Below, one piece after another: positions 1 through 8,991 of a DNA stretch of 64,000 nt. Under the pieces are notes generated by a model that made no database searches, had not been told where the DNA came from, and saw only the letters and a program-made list of their open reading frames with translations. The DNA is from Marinobacter changyiensis. GTDB taxonomy: Bacteria; Pseudomonadota; Gammaproteobacteria; Pseudomonadales; Oleiphilaceae. The DNA lies in assembly GCF_009193265.1 (NCBI RefSeq), contig NZ_VZZZ01000004.1, positions 455,158 through 519,157 of the forward strand, in the 5' to 3' direction. Numbering within the stretch: the first letter of the stretch is position 1; every line of letters begins with the position of its first letter. The position numbers and the translations under genes are program-made.

Positions 1-89
1 ATTTTTAATGGGTTGCCGCCCACTAAGCTATTTATGACTAAAGAACCACGTAGGCACCCGCCAATACATAACGGAAGAGATCCCTCGCT

Positions 90-2210
90 ATGAAGCTGGC
101 CCAATTTATCCAGACGAACATGGAGCGATTGCTCGAAGACTGGGAAGAAGCTGTGTTGGAAATCGCCCCGGAGCTGAAGGGTGAAGATAGCCGCGCCCTG
201 AGGGATCATGCCCGTGAGATGCTGGATTTCATCACAGAAGACCTCTTAACCTTTCAAAGCAAGGAGGAGGTGGCACGCAAGGCCGTTGGCAAAGGCAAAC
301 ACCTTGTTTCGGGGATCGGAGAAAAGCATGGTAAGCACCGTCTCCGGCAGGAAATGTCCATGCACCAGTTGGTACAGGAACTCCGGGCCCTGCGGGCTCG
401 GGTCACCAAGGCCTGGGGCGATGAGCAGGGAGGCCTCACCACAAAGGACATCGATGAATTGGTGCGATTCAACGAAGCCATCGACCAGTTGGTTGCCACC
501 TCAATGTCGAGCTTCTCAGCTCTCAAAAATCAGGTAACGCGCCTGTTCGAAACCATGTTGAAAGCATCCCCTGACCCCGCCGCCGTATTCGAACCGGATG
601 GTAAATATCTGTTTCTTAACGATGCTATGGCCGGTCTGGTCGATGCGACGCATCGGGACGTTGTTGGTAAAACCCCGAAACAGCTGAATCTGGAGTTGGC
701 CTCCGGAATACACGATGCAATCACCAAATCAGTTACTACTGGCCAGACTGAGCGTTGGGAGCATCGTCACTGTTTTCCATCAGGCGATGAGGCGTATTTA
801 GAGTGCCAATTTGTCCCGGTTTTTGACGACCGAAACGAGATTGAGGCAGTCGTGAAGACTTCTCGGAACATCACCGAACGCAAACAGGCAGAACATCAGA
901 TCTGGCGAAGCGCCAATTTTGATTTGCTCACCGGCCTCCCCAATCGACGGCTGTTCATTGATCGTCTTGAGCAGACCCTGCTGGAAGCCCAACGGTTGGA
1001 TAGCTCCTTTGCCTTGCTATTCGTCGACCTGGATGGTTTCAAGCAAGCCAACGACCAGCTCGGCCACAAGGCAGGTGATCAGCTTCTGGCGATGGTGGCC
1101 GAACGGCTTGTCACCAGGGTCCGGGCCATGGATACGGTGGCCCGTCTTGGTGGAGACGAATTTACTCTGATCTTGAAGGAAACAGACAGGGAGGGTGCGG
1201 AAGAAGCCGCCAATGCACTTCTGACCAGCCTCGAACGGACTTTTGAGGTGGATTCTCACCGGGTACACGTCTCTAGCAGCATCGGCCTGGCGGTCTTCCC
1301 TGGCGGCGGCACGGATGTGGACCAACTGATGCATAATGCTGATCAGGCCATGTACGCTGCCAAAGAGCAGGGAGGCCAGCAGGTTCAGGCCTACGATTCC
1401 TCGATGGCGCAAAGCAAAGCCGAGGATCTACGGTTGAGCAGAGAACTGGATGATGCCCTCAGCGAGAACCAACTGGAGGTTTATTATCAGCCGATCATCG
1501 ATATCCGCACTGGAGCCATATACGGAGCAGAAGCTTTACTCCGATGGAATCATCCTCACAAGGGACTTTTGACTCCGGCTACCTTTCTCAGCACCACTGA
1601 ACAGCACCGCATTCCGGACGAGATCAACGCGTACGTACTGGAGCAAGCAGTGAAATGCCAGATCCGGTGGCGTGACCTGCGTGGAGAGGCCCTTCCGATC
1701 CACATTAACGAATCACCAACGACCTTTGTTACCCAAAACCTTGTGGACCAATGGCGAGCGCGGCTGACACAAATTGGCCTTAACGAGAGCTGGATCACTA
1801 TGGAACTGACCCCGGCCGCCTTTAACGTCATTCATGCCTCTGGGTTCAATCCAAGCAAGAGCCTGGGTTTGCCAGATGTGCGATTAAAATTGGCAGTCAA
1901 CGATTTTGGTATCGAACCGTTCTCGCTATTGGCTCTTCAGGAGTTCGAGATGGACAGCGTCAAGATAGACAGAGAACTGATCAAGGACGCTGGTCAGGGT
2001 GGAAAACCCGATCGCATACTGAAAGGCATAATCGCTATGGCTCACGCGATAGACGTCCAAGTGATTGCAGTGGGCGTTGAAACGGACGAGCAGTTGCAAT
2101 TCCTCTCCCGTGCCGGCTGTGACTATGCCCAGGGTTTCCTGTTCTCTAAGCCCCTTCGCCAGGATGATTTCGAGGAATTACTAAAACGGGACCGCCAGAA
2201 AACGCATTAA
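90..2210 (+). CDS. PAS-GGDEF-EAL cyclic-di-GMP protein with degenerate EAL site
   Basis: 706 residues. An N-terminal helical region (about 1-150) resembles RsbRD-type sensor domains, followed by PAS (about 150-270), GGDEF (about 280-440) and EAL (about 455-700). The cyclase motif GGDEF is intact at 354-358, and an inhibitory-site RAMD at 345-348 has the usual five-residue spacing. In the EAL domain the first Glu (E481, in EALLRW) is kept. The ELTE motif reads ELTP, DDFG reads NDFG (N604), and AEGVE reads AVGVE (V661). These positions bind metal or substrate in active phosphodiesterases, so I infer a diguanylate cyclase whose EAL domain is inactive or only binds ligand. No transmembrane segment is visible, so it is probably cytosolic. 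The ATG follows a purine-rich CGGAAGAGA stretch. Confidence 0.9.
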   Translation: MKLAQFIQTNMERLLEDWEEAVLEIAPELKGEDSRALRDHAREMLDFITEDLLTFQSKEEVARKAVGKGKHLVSGIGEKHGKHRLRQEMSMHQLVQELRALRARVTKAWGDEQGGLTTKDIDELVRFNEAIDQLVATSMSSFSALKNQVTRLFETMLKASPDPAAVFEPDGKYLFLNDAMAGLVDATHRDVVGKTPKQLNLELASGIHDAITKSVTTGQTERWEHRHCFPSGDEAYLECQFVPVFDDRNEIEAVVKTSRNITERKQAEHQIWRSANFDLLTGLPNRRLFIDRLEQTLLEAQRLDSSFALLFVDLDGFKQANDQLGHKAGDQLLAMVAERLVTRVRAMDTVARLGGDEFTLILKETDREGAEEAANALLTSLERTFEVDSHRVHVSSSIGLAVFPGGGTDVDQLMHNADQAMYAAKEQGGQQVQAYDSSMAQSKAEDLRLSRELDDALSENQLEVYYQPIIDIRTGAIYGAEALLRWNHPHKGLLTPATFLSTTEQHRIPDEINAYVLEQAVKCQIRWRDLRGEALPIHINESPTTFVTQNLVDQWRARLTQIGLNESWITMELTPAAFNVIHASGFNPSKSLGLPDVRLKLAVNDFGIEPFSLLALQEFEMDSVKIDRELIKDAGQGGKPDRILKGIIAMAHAIDVQVIAVGVETDEQLQFLSRAGCDYAQGFLFSKPLRQDDFEELLKRDRQKTH

Positions 2211-2232
2211 ACCAACACTGGAAGCTTCACAA

Positions 2233-2251
2233 GGCTGCTGCGCGAGCAGCC
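2233..2251 (+). terminator. Hairpin after the GGDEF-EAL gene
   Basis: Perfect 7-bp stem GGCTGCT / AGCAGCC with a 5-nt loop, 22 bases after the stop codon. There is no strong T-run behind it, so termination is only probable. Confidence 0.4.
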
Positions 2252-2308
2252 TGGGAATTTGTAAACCGCAGCGAGCATTTAGGCTCATCTATCGACGTTG
2301 ACGCCCAG

Positions 2309-2407
2309 GAACCAGATTTTTCTGCCAATCAGCGGTAATAAAACGGGGTCAGGGTCAATAACCGACATTACTAAGCAGTGAGTGGTTCAGTTATTGGGGG
2401 CAGGTCA
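2309..2407 (+). repeat. Solo right end of an IS3-type element
   Basis: This stretch is nearly the same as the reverse complement of 55441-55537, where it lies directly behind an IS3 OrfB C-terminus, and is partly shared with 57422-57460. The outer edge is TTGGGGGCAGGTCA, which matches inverted the TGACCTGCTCCCC left end at 63882. No transposase remains here. It abuts the broken amidohydrolase gene and probably caused its truncation. Confidence 0.65.
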
Positions 2408-2410
2408 GCG

Positions 2411-2863
2411 TGGCTAAGCATCCAGCCCTTATTGAACGATGAAGACGCCTTTGATTTCCCCGACCCTGACAGACATGCCAAATGGGTCCAAACGACAGAC
2501 GGTACGGACCGTGTATACAAAGCTGCAAAAAAGCTGGGAGTAAAAATGGCTTTCGGTACTGACATAGTTTGGACCCCAGGGTTAGACGTGAAACAGGGCA
2601 AGTTCCTGGCCAAACTCGAGCGCTGGTTCACGCCCTACGAGAATTTGAAAATGGCCACCTACGACAATTCGCAACTAATCAAATTGTGTGGGCCCCGCGA
2701 TCCGTACCCCGGCGAAATCAGCGCGGTGAAAGAAGGAGCCCTCGCTGACCTGCTTTTGGTCGACGGCAATCCGCTGGAGAACCTGGATCTTGTCGCAGAC
2801 CCGGACAAGAACTTCGTCATGATCATGAAGGACGGCGTGATCTACAAGAACACTGTCAAATAA
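2411..2863 (+). pseudogene. Amidohydrolase C-terminal fragment
   Basis: About 150 residues of the C-terminal end of an imidazolonepropionase-like amidohydrolase. AFGTDIVWTPG resembles the last metal-ligand strand of the family, and EGALADLLLVDGNPLENL followed by VMIMKDGVIYKN is the classic C-terminal beta-sandwich. Intact relatives have about 430-480 residues, so the N-terminal two thirds, including the HxH motif, are missing. The reading frame continues upstream into the IS3-end repeat, where a chance GTG occurs, so I treat the gene as cut by that insertion. The remaining piece should have no activity. Confidence 0.75.
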
Positions 2864-3017
2864 GGGTGGAGATGGCCATGGAAACGATCCAATCCAATCG
2901 GCGAGATCCGCCACATATTCACGTTCTATAGATCTGAATGAGGAGCGATTGGGGCCCGAAGCCTCAACATTGGGACATTTGAATTTTGCCCGAACACAGA
3001 TAGCCCACTTGGCATTT

Positions 3018-3221
3018 TTTGCCCGGGATTCGAATCACCAGGGTAAGTCCTACCTAGAGGCGATCATTGAGGCGTGCCGCCTGCGGTTGCGTCCGATACT
3101 GATGACCTCCATCGCATTCACTGCGGGCATTGTTCCATATTCACGTCTGGGGTTGCTCAGGGAATTCAGTGGTCTTTGGAGTTATGCACTGTACGAGCAG
3201 ATCAAAGACCAGAACACTTAA
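3018..3221 (+). pseudogene. RND efflux pump fragment
   Basis: The piece containing YLEAIIEACRLRLRPILMTS matches the conserved C-terminal half of AcrB/HAE1-type RND transporters. After IAFTAGIVP the expected hydrophobic continuation is lost, and similarity seems to continue in another frame, so the gene is both truncated and frameshifted. The parent pump would have exceeded 1000 residues. No adaptor or outer-membrane channel gene lies nearby. Confidence 0.6.
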
Positions 3222-3336
3222 ACTGCGTTTTCTGACACCCAAACCGGTGCGCCAGTATGTTGGCTTCAACTGCTTACACACTGATTCCTCCCTAGGTTCT
3301 TATTGGTGTTTTTGAAGGGGACGATTACAGTGCACC

Positions 3337-3915
3337 TCAACTGGACAGGTCCTGGCGCATAGTTCGCAATGCCTTGGCCCATTTCTCCAACTCGCGCAGC
3401 ATCGCCTTTCCGGAGGCTTCGTGGTGTTCGTTCGGCAAAAAGGCTTTATTGTCATCCAACAAATTCCAGGGCATCTGCACCATCACCCCTTCCATCATTG
3501 GCATCATCTTTAACGCCGTAACCAACTGCTTCGCCAGTTGCGCAGAACGCAGACCACCGGAAACGCCGCCGTAGCTCACAAACCCACAGGGTTTGTAATT
3601 CCATTCGTTGTAGACATAGTCAAGCGCATTGGTGAAGGAGGATGGAGGGCAGTAGTTGTACTCGGGGAGAACAAATACGTAGGCGTCTGCCTTGGACACG
3701 CTTTTTGACCAGGCTTTCGTGTGATCGTGTTGGTACTTCTGCATCCTTGGATGGTTGGGTTCGTCATAAATCGGCAGGCGGAAGTCCATCAGGTCGACCA
3801 GGCTTGAGTCAAAAAGACCTTCTGCATTGGCGATACCATTGAACCAGGTTGCGACGGAAGGACCCACGCGCCCGGGGCGAGTGCTGCAGATTATGGTATG
3901 AAGTTTCAGTGTCAC
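3337..3915 (-). CDS. NADPH-dependent FMN reductase family protein
   Basis: 192 residues from a GTG start at 3915, chosen because GGAGG lies eight bases upstream; a longer in-frame start has no such site. The flavodoxin-like fold begins with ICSTRPGRVGPSV, the FMN-phosphate loop, and continues with VLPEYNYCPPSSFTNALDYV and YGGVSGG, the flavin-ring loops of this family. Members reduce FMN or quinones with NAD(P)H in the cytosol. It lies 52 bases downstream of the ABM-like membrane protein gene on the same strand, so the two are probably co-transcribed. The natural substrate cannot be told from the sequence. Confidence 0.85.
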   Translation of the reverse strand: MTLKLHTIICSTRPGRVGPSVATWFNGIANAEGLFDSSLVDLMDFRLPIYDEPNHPRMQKYQHDHTKAWSKSVSKADAYVFVLPEYNYCPPSSFTNALDYVYNEWNYKPCGFVSYGGVSGGLRSAQLAKQLVTALKMMPMMEGVMVQMPWNLLDDNKAFLPNEHHEASGKAMLRELEKWAKALRTMRQDLSS

Positions 3916-3967
3916 AAGATGTTCCTCCAGATGTTTGTTAGGCAGAGCCCTCGGTTCGACTTGAGCC

Positions 3968-4552
3968 TCAGTGAAACAACCAGCCGGCGACAAGTCGAAC
4001 CACGCGGGGCATGATTAAATAAACCACAAGTGCAACGATGGTTGCGGCGACAATTCCATGGCGAATACCCCAGACTGAGAGTTCCGGAATGATGCCGAAT
4101 ATCGGTTTATACAGTACCGGAACGATGATGGTCAGGGGCCATATCACAGCTGTCGTGAGCAACCATTGTTTCCATCGAGTCGGCTGTTTGGCTTTCGATG
4201 CCGGAGGTGTGAACCAGAAATCGATTCCACTTTTTATTTCCACCTGCTCATCCGAAGCGAGAGCAGAGACAATAGAAGAAACCAGTTCCTTTCGAATGTC
4301 TGATTCTAGCCATGCTTCTGCTTCCTTGTTGTTGGAGAACCGAACGGCTATCTCGAAGGTGTCGTTCCCCTCCGAAGGACGGACAATATGGACGCCTTGG
4401 TGGCCCGGAAATTCAGCCGCAGCAGCGATGATTTGTCTGAGCCAGGTCTCATAGCGGTCCCTGAATTCGGGGCGAACAATATGTCGAATAATGATCGATC
4501 GACCAGCGTTATAGTGCGTACTTGGTGTAGGTTCCGCTGTTTCATTATCCAT
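3968..4552 (-). CDS. ABM-domain membrane protein
   Basis: 194 residues. The N-terminal part (about 15-110) resembles the antibiotic-biosynthesis-monooxygenase ferredoxin-like domain: a RHIVRPEFRDRYETW-type opening, then FPGHQGVHIVRP and FEIAVRF. Two C-terminal transmembrane helices follow (about 128-150 and 165-185). This domain plus two-helix layout is typical of the COG3224 group, whose function is not established. The gene is the first of a short minus-strand pair with the FMN reductase, which suggests a shared redox task; that link is an inference. Confidence 0.75.
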   Translation of the reverse strand: MDNETAEPTPSTHYNAGRSIIIRHIVRPEFRDRYETWLRQIIAAAAEFPGHQGVHIVRPSEGNDTFEIAVRFSNNKEAEAWLESDIRKELVSSIVSALASDEQVEIKSGIDFWFTPPASKAKQPTRWKQWLLTTAVIWPLTIIVPVLYKPIFGIIPELSVWGIRHGIVAATIVALVVYLIMPRVVRLVAGWLFH

Positions 4553-4849
4553 CGTGTCAGTCCGTGATTGTTACGACAGTCAGGGGCCAAGCATAGACAG
4601 CCGCTTTAAGCGCGGTGCGATTGCCAGTCAGTTGTGTTGCGAGAGTCCTTGATCTGTCCGCGCTCTGAGCAGTTTCTAATCCGGACATCCGCGAAGGGGA
4701 CTTTATCTCTAAATTTAGTAGATGATTCGGTATGGTGGTAGGCGGAGTAGCTGAATATTAAGGCCTCTTGTTCATGCAAAACTTTTGAACATAAAGTGCG
4801 ATAAAATGAACTTTCGTTGCTATTACTACCACTATATATTCATTTGGTA

Positions 4850-4866
4850 CATCAGTCAGACTGATG
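4850..4866. promoter_or_regulatory. Perfect palindrome upstream of pirin
   Basis: CATCAGTC-A-GACTGATG is a perfect 17-nt dyad ending 28 bases before the pirin start, inside the 342-bp gap between divergent genes. Size and position suit a repressor or activator operator. The cognate regulator is not identifiable here. The rest of the gap holds AT-rich sequence and no gene. Confidence 0.5.
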
Positions 4867-4894
4867 AATTAATATGGTTAATGGGGAGGTAGCG

Positions 4895-5587
4895 ATGATT
4901 AATGTAAGGTTTTCGAACGAAAGAGGACACGCTAAGCATGGTTGGCTGGATTCCCGTCATACCTTTTCTTTCGCCGAGTATTACGATCCGCAGTTCATGG
5001 GATTTTCAGACTTGCGAGTGATCAATGATGACTGGGTCGATGGAGGCGCTGGATTTGGAGCGCACCCGCACAAAGATATGGAAATCATTACTTATGTTCT
5101 CGAAGGAACCATCGCTCACAAAGACACCATGAATAATGTATCGCAGTTGCAGACCGGTGAAGTGCAAGTGATGAGCGCGGGTAAAGGCGTGTTCCACAGT
5201 GAATTTAATGCATCAGAAACGGAGAAGCTGAACTTTCTCCAGATCTGGATAATACCGAATGAAGCTGGCTCCGAACCGAGGTATGCGCAGAAAGATTTTT
5301 CCGGTGCAAAGGGGATTACCCTTGTGGTTTCACCCAATGGAAGAGCCGGCTCCGTTCCAATTCGCCAGGATGCTAATGTGTACCAGGTAAAGCTGGAAGG
5401 GGAGAAAGCGGTATTTCATCCCGGCGAGGGCCGAGTTTACTATGTCCAGGTGGCACGAGGTGAAATGACCCTAAACGAAACTCCGCTTGCTTCCGGCGAT
5501 GGTGCTTATATTACTGGAGAGGAAGAATTGGAAATTGAAGCGGACAAAAGTGTCGAAGCCTTGCTGTTCGAACTTCGAGGCCGCTAG
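4895..5587 (+). CDS. Pirin family protein
   Basis: 230 residues from the ATG at 4895, which follows GGGGAGG; an upstream in-frame ATG at 4874 lacks a ribosome site. It is a bicupin of the pirin/YhhW family. The N-terminal cupin carries HPHKDMEIITYVLEGTIAHKD and GKGVFHSEFNAS, which supply the three His and one Glu that bind iron in this family. The N-terminal block SRHTFSFAEYYDPQFMGF is also diagnostic. Members act as quercetinase-like dioxygenases or stress-linked regulators. The gene stands alone behind a palindromic operator candidate. Confidence 0.9.
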   Translation: MINVRFSNERGHAKHGWLDSRHTFSFAEYYDPQFMGFSDLRVINDDWVDGGAGFGAHPHKDMEIITYVLEGTIAHKDTMNNVSQLQTGEVQVMSAGKGVFHSEFNASETEKLNFLQIWIIPNEAGSEPRYAQKDFSGAKGITLVVSPNGRAGSVPIRQDANVYQVKLEGEKAVFHPGEGRVYYVQVARGEMTLNETPLASGDGAYITGEEELEIEADKSVEALLFELRGR

Positions 5588-6092
5588 CCCCGGGAGCAGA
5601 AACGGCAAGTCGCTGCTTCATTGATTATTTACATAGCCAAAACACCCTGCCCAGCATGGACCGCAAGTCCGTTAGCTCGGCAGATTTTTTATGCTCGATT
5701 TCGCTAACCCGAGACAGGTTAAATCTAACGCGCCTGTGCCCTTTGCGACCGACCACAGGGTCCCATTTTTGTTGATTTCGGGCGCCGGTATAACGACCTT
5801 TCTCACAAGCCAAGCGAAGCACTCTGTGGCTATAATTATAAAACTCCAATGACCGGTCGACTCCCTGGCAGGATTCTCGATGAAGAGGCTCCCATGTCGT
5901 CCAGATGCCTTATTGCCTTTCTGCTACTTTGTCTTCTCGCCGGAGAGTCACTGGGCCTTCAGGTAACGTAATTTCGTCGATCCTTGAGGACAGTGGAGGC
6001 AACGTTTAGGTACGGAGCGATCGCGGACTGGACCGATTCAAAGGAACTTTTGCTGTCTCCTCCCGCTCCTTAGTTCCATGAGGAGTTGTCAT
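5588..6092. other. Gene-poor gap between pirin and amidohydrolase
   Basis: About 500 bases without a convincing gene. It contains the short signal-peptide-like remnant described separately at 5894-5971. Nothing else could be assigned. Confidence 0.5.
5894..5971 (+). pseudogene. Orphan signal-peptide remnant
   Basis: A 25-codon frame starts MSSRCLIAFLLLCLLAGESL and stops at once. The composition (polar start, Leu-rich core, small residues after it) is that of a secretion signal with no mature protein behind it. I read it as the 5' stub of a deleted exported-protein gene. It is short enough to be chance. Confidence 0.3.
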
Positions 6093-7925
6093 ATGACATC
6101 GACAATTTTATACAACGGCAGAATTACGACACTGGATCCCTCAAGTCCTGGAGCAGAAGCCGTCATGATTCGAGACGGTTTGGTGCGTACCATCGGTCGC
6201 GAAAACGACGTCATGCCGTTGAAAGAGGCGAACACAAAGCTCATCGACTTGAATAAACACACCGTTATCCCTGGATTGAATGACTCCCACACACACGTCA
6301 TTCGAGGAGGCCTTCATTTCAATATGGAACTCCGCTGGGAGGGCGTCCCGTCTGTCGCGGACGCATTAAGGATGTTGAAAATCCAGGCCGACCGAACGCC
6401 TGCGCCGCAATGGGTGCGGGTAGTGGGAGGTTGGAGCGAATTTCAGTTCGCTGAACAGCGCATGCCAACGTTGGATGAGATAAACGCGGTCGCTCCCGAT
6501 ACCCCCGTCTTTATACTGCATCTCTACGACAGGGCGTTGCTCAATCGCGCAGCACTGGCAGCTGTTGGGTTCACGAAGGAGTCAAAAGACCCTCCGGGCG
6601 GGGTGATATATAAGGATCGTCAAGGTAATCCTTCCGGGCTTTTGATTGCTGAGCCCAGCGCTCTGATCCTTTACTCGACGCTGGCCAAAGGGCCAACACT
6701 CGGATTTGAAGACCAGTTGAACTCTTCACGGCATTTCCAGCGAGAACTCAACCGGCTCGGAATCACCAGCGTCATTGATGCCGGCGGCGGTGGTCAAAAC
6801 TACCCCGATGACTACAGGGTGATAGGGGAGCTGCATAAACGTGGAGAAATGACCCTCCGAATAGCCTACAACCTTTTCGCCCAGGAGAAGGGGGCGGAAT
6901 TCGCCGATTATGAGCGGTGGGTCGGCATGGTCAAGCCAGGTGATGGTGATGACATGCTCAGAATGAACGGTGCGGGCGAGAATCTAGTGTGGTCAGCGGC
7001 TGATTTCGAGAACTTTTTGCAGCCACGACCACGACTGGTTTCAGACATGGACGCCGAATTGGAACGAGTCACCCGCCTTCTGGTCGAGAACCGGTGGCCC
7101 TTTCGGATTCATGCCACTTATGACGAATCTATAGCGCGCTTCCTCAATGTCTTTGAAAAGGTCAATAAGGATTCACCGTTCAACGGGTTACGTTTCATTA
7201 TTGACCACGCGGAAACGGTAAGGCCGGCCAGTATCGACCGCATCAATGAGTTGGGTGGTGGAATCGCAATTCAACATCGAATGGCTTTCCAGGGCGAGTA
7301 CTTCGTGGAGCGGTATGGAGCAAGCGAGGCAGAAAGTACACCGCCAATCATCGATATGCTGGCTGCTAATATCCCGGTGGGAGCGGGGACTGACGCGACA
7401 CGGGTCGCGAGCTTCAATCCGTGGGTCTCACTCTACTGGTTGGTGAGCGGAAAGACCGTTGGCGGCTTGCCACTGTATCCAAAATCTCGTTGTCTGGAAC
7501 GTTCTCAGGCACTGAGTCTATGGACCCGCGGCAGCGCATGGTTTTCGGGTGAACAGGACCTTAAAGGTGCGCTTGCAGAGGGGCAATACGCGGATCTGGC
7601 GGTACTTTCAGCGGATTATTTCTCCATTCCCGAAGAAGAAATTAAAGATCTCCATTCGGTACTGACCATTGTTGGAGGAAAAGTCGTTCATGCCTCTGAC
7701 AATTTCGTATCCCTGGCACCTCCAATCCCTCCCGCAAGCCCGTATTGGTCTCCAGTCAGGCATTTTGGAAACCAGGCCCACCCGAAGGCGGCTCATGTTG
7801 CGCCAATGAGTTCGGATTTCTGTTTAGCACACGGCCATTCCCATTGTGATCATTGGGATATGCATTCCCGTGCACTGAAAACCCCGTTTTGGGGAATCCT
7901 GGGGTGCGGTTGTTTCGCCTTTTGA
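6093..7925 (+). CDS. YtcJ-type metal-dependent amidohydrolase
   Basis: 610 residues from the ATG at 6093, preceded by GAGGAG; an ATG 15 bases earlier would leave no ribosome site. This is an Amidohydro_3 (YtcJ) family protein. The N-terminal beta-sandwich ILYNGRITTLDP leads to PGLNDSHTHVIRGG, which carries the HxH metal motif. Later come FRIHATYDES, FIIDHAETV and GAGTDATR, which supply the remaining His and Asp ligands. Relatives hydrolyse N-acyl or cyclic amide bonds, but the substrate is unknown. The tail from about residue 560 is rich in His, Cys and Pro and looks like a family-atypical extension. It is 49 bases upstream of an isochorismatase-like hydrolase, so the two may serve one catabolic step. 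Confidence 0.85.
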   Translation: MTSTILYNGRITTLDPSSPGAEAVMIRDGLVRTIGRENDVMPLKEANTKLIDLNKHTVIPGLNDSHTHVIRGGLHFNMELRWEGVPSVADALRMLKIQADRTPAPQWVRVVGGWSEFQFAEQRMPTLDEINAVAPDTPVFILHLYDRALLNRAALAAVGFTKESKDPPGGVIYKDRQGNPSGLLIAEPSALILYSTLAKGPTLGFEDQLNSSRHFQRELNRLGITSVIDAGGGGQNYPDDYRVIGELHKRGEMTLRIAYNLFAQEKGAEFADYERWVGMVKPGDGDDMLRMNGAGENLVWSAADFENFLQPRPRLVSDMDAELERVTRLLVENRWPFRIHATYDESIARFLNVFEKVNKDSPFNGLRFIIDHAETVRPASIDRINELGGGIAIQHRMAFQGEYFVERYGASEAESTPPIIDMLAANIPVGAGTDATRVASFNPWVSLYWLVSGKTVGGLPLYPKSRCLERSQALSLWTRGSAWFSGEQDLKGALAEGQYADLAVLSADYFSIPEEEIKDLHSVLTIVGGKVVHASDNFVSLAPPIPPASPYWSPVRHFGNQAHPKAAHVAPMSSDFCLAHGHSHCDHWDMHSRALKTPFWGILGCGCFAF

Positions 7926-7974
7926 AAAGCGTTGGCCGCACTGAAACTGCCCAAAAGAAAACAAGGAGTAAGAG

Positions 7975-8661
7975 ATGACCGACCCCAAACTGGAAGTTCT
8001 CACACCTGCCAACAGTCAGTTAATCTTCATTGATCATCAGCCTCAGATGGCGTTCGGTGTGCAGAGCATTGACCGTCAGACGCTGAAAAACAATACCGTA
8101 GGCCTGGCGAAGGCGGCAAAGATTTTCAACATTCCGACAACCATCACAACCGTCGAAACGCTCACTTTTTCAGGGCATACCTATCCGGAGTTATTGGAGG
8201 TATTCCCGGAGGCTCCATTGCTGGAGCGCACCTCAATGAACTCGTGGGATGACCAGAAAGTTCGGGATGCACTCAAGCGGAACGGTCGCAGGAAAATTGT
8301 TGTGTCTGGCCTCTGGACAGAAGTCTGTAACTGCACCTTTGCCCTGTCAGCGATGCACGATGAAGGCTACGAGATCTACATGGTGGCCGATGCATCCGGA
8401 GGTACCTCGGTTGATGCCCACGATTACGCGATGCAACGCATGATCCAGGCTGGTGTGGTACCCGTGACCTGGCAGCAGGTACTGCTTGAATGGCAGCGGG
8501 ATTGGGCGCACCGAGAGACCTATGACGCTGTCATGGCACTGGTCAAAGAGCATTCCGGCGCCTACGGGATGGGCGTGGATTACGCGTACACGATGGTTCA
8601 CAAGGCCGAAGAACGAGTTCGGCATGGGGACCGACTTGACCCGGTTCCAGCAAACAAGTAA
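7975..8661 (+). CDS. Isochorismatase-family hydrolase (YcaC-like)
   Basis: 228 residues with AAGGAG nine bases ahead of the ATG. The cysteine-hydrolase fold shows LIFIDHQPQM with the catalytic Asp and VSGLWTEVCNCTFALSAM with the nucleophilic Cys. The closest style is the YcaC group of amidase-like proteins, not true isochorismatase. A C-terminal extension of about 40 residues goes past the usual fold. It follows the YtcJ amidohydrolase and ends at a strong terminator, so the two probably form one transcript acting on an amide. Confidence 0.85.
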   Translation: MTDPKLEVLTPANSQLIFIDHQPQMAFGVQSIDRQTLKNNTVGLAKAAKIFNIPTTITTVETLTFSGHTYPELLEVFPEAPLLERTSMNSWDDQKVRDALKRNGRRKIVVSGLWTEVCNCTFALSAMHDEGYEIYMVADASGGTSVDAHDYAMQRMIQAGVVPVTWQQVLLEWQRDWAHRETYDAVMALVKEHSGAYGMGVDYAYTMVHKAEERVRHGDRLDPVPANK

Positions 8662-8671
8662 CCGCTCAGTT

Positions 8672-8696
8672 TGTGGGGCCATAGGTTGGCCCCACA
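8672..8696 (+). terminator. First hairpin after the isochorismatase-like gene
   Basis: A perfect 9-bp stem TGTGGGGCC / GGCCCCACA with a 7-nt loop, 11 bases after the stop codon. It lacks a T-run and may act with the stronger hairpin just downstream. Confidence 0.45.
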
Positions 8697-8735
8697 GGCA
8701 GTTGAAATTCCAGAAAAAGGATTGAGTGGGTGGAC

Positions 8736-8765
8736 AAAGCGGCCGCGATGACACGGCCGCTTTTT
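8736..8765 (+). terminator. Rho-independent terminator
   Basis: Perfect 10-bp stem AAAGCGGCCG / CGGCCGCTTT with an 8-nt loop running into TTTTT. The A-tract on the other side means it could also work for transcription coming from the PhzF gene. The rest of the gap to 8991 holds no gene. Confidence 0.85.
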
Positions 8766-8991
8766 ACAGCGTTAATACACAAATCAAACGCTTGGGTATT
8801 AGACGTGGTGTTCTGGCTGCACTTCACCACGGATAACGACTTGGCCGCTATAGGGGCCGGCTGGGCTCCTGAAAAAACAGTTTCGTCGGATTTCCGGTCG
8901 GCTAAAGTCGCCTGTGCCGGTAGGGCAGAAATGGCAGTGATGTGTTGGTTTGAAGACATTCAGTACTTCGAACTCACATCGATTGCCTGGG

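Noticed and set aside
3018..3045. GATTCGAATC resembling a tRNA T-loop
   Set aside because: No acceptor stem, anticodon arm or CCA-proximal pairing around it; the sequence is part of the RND pump fragment.
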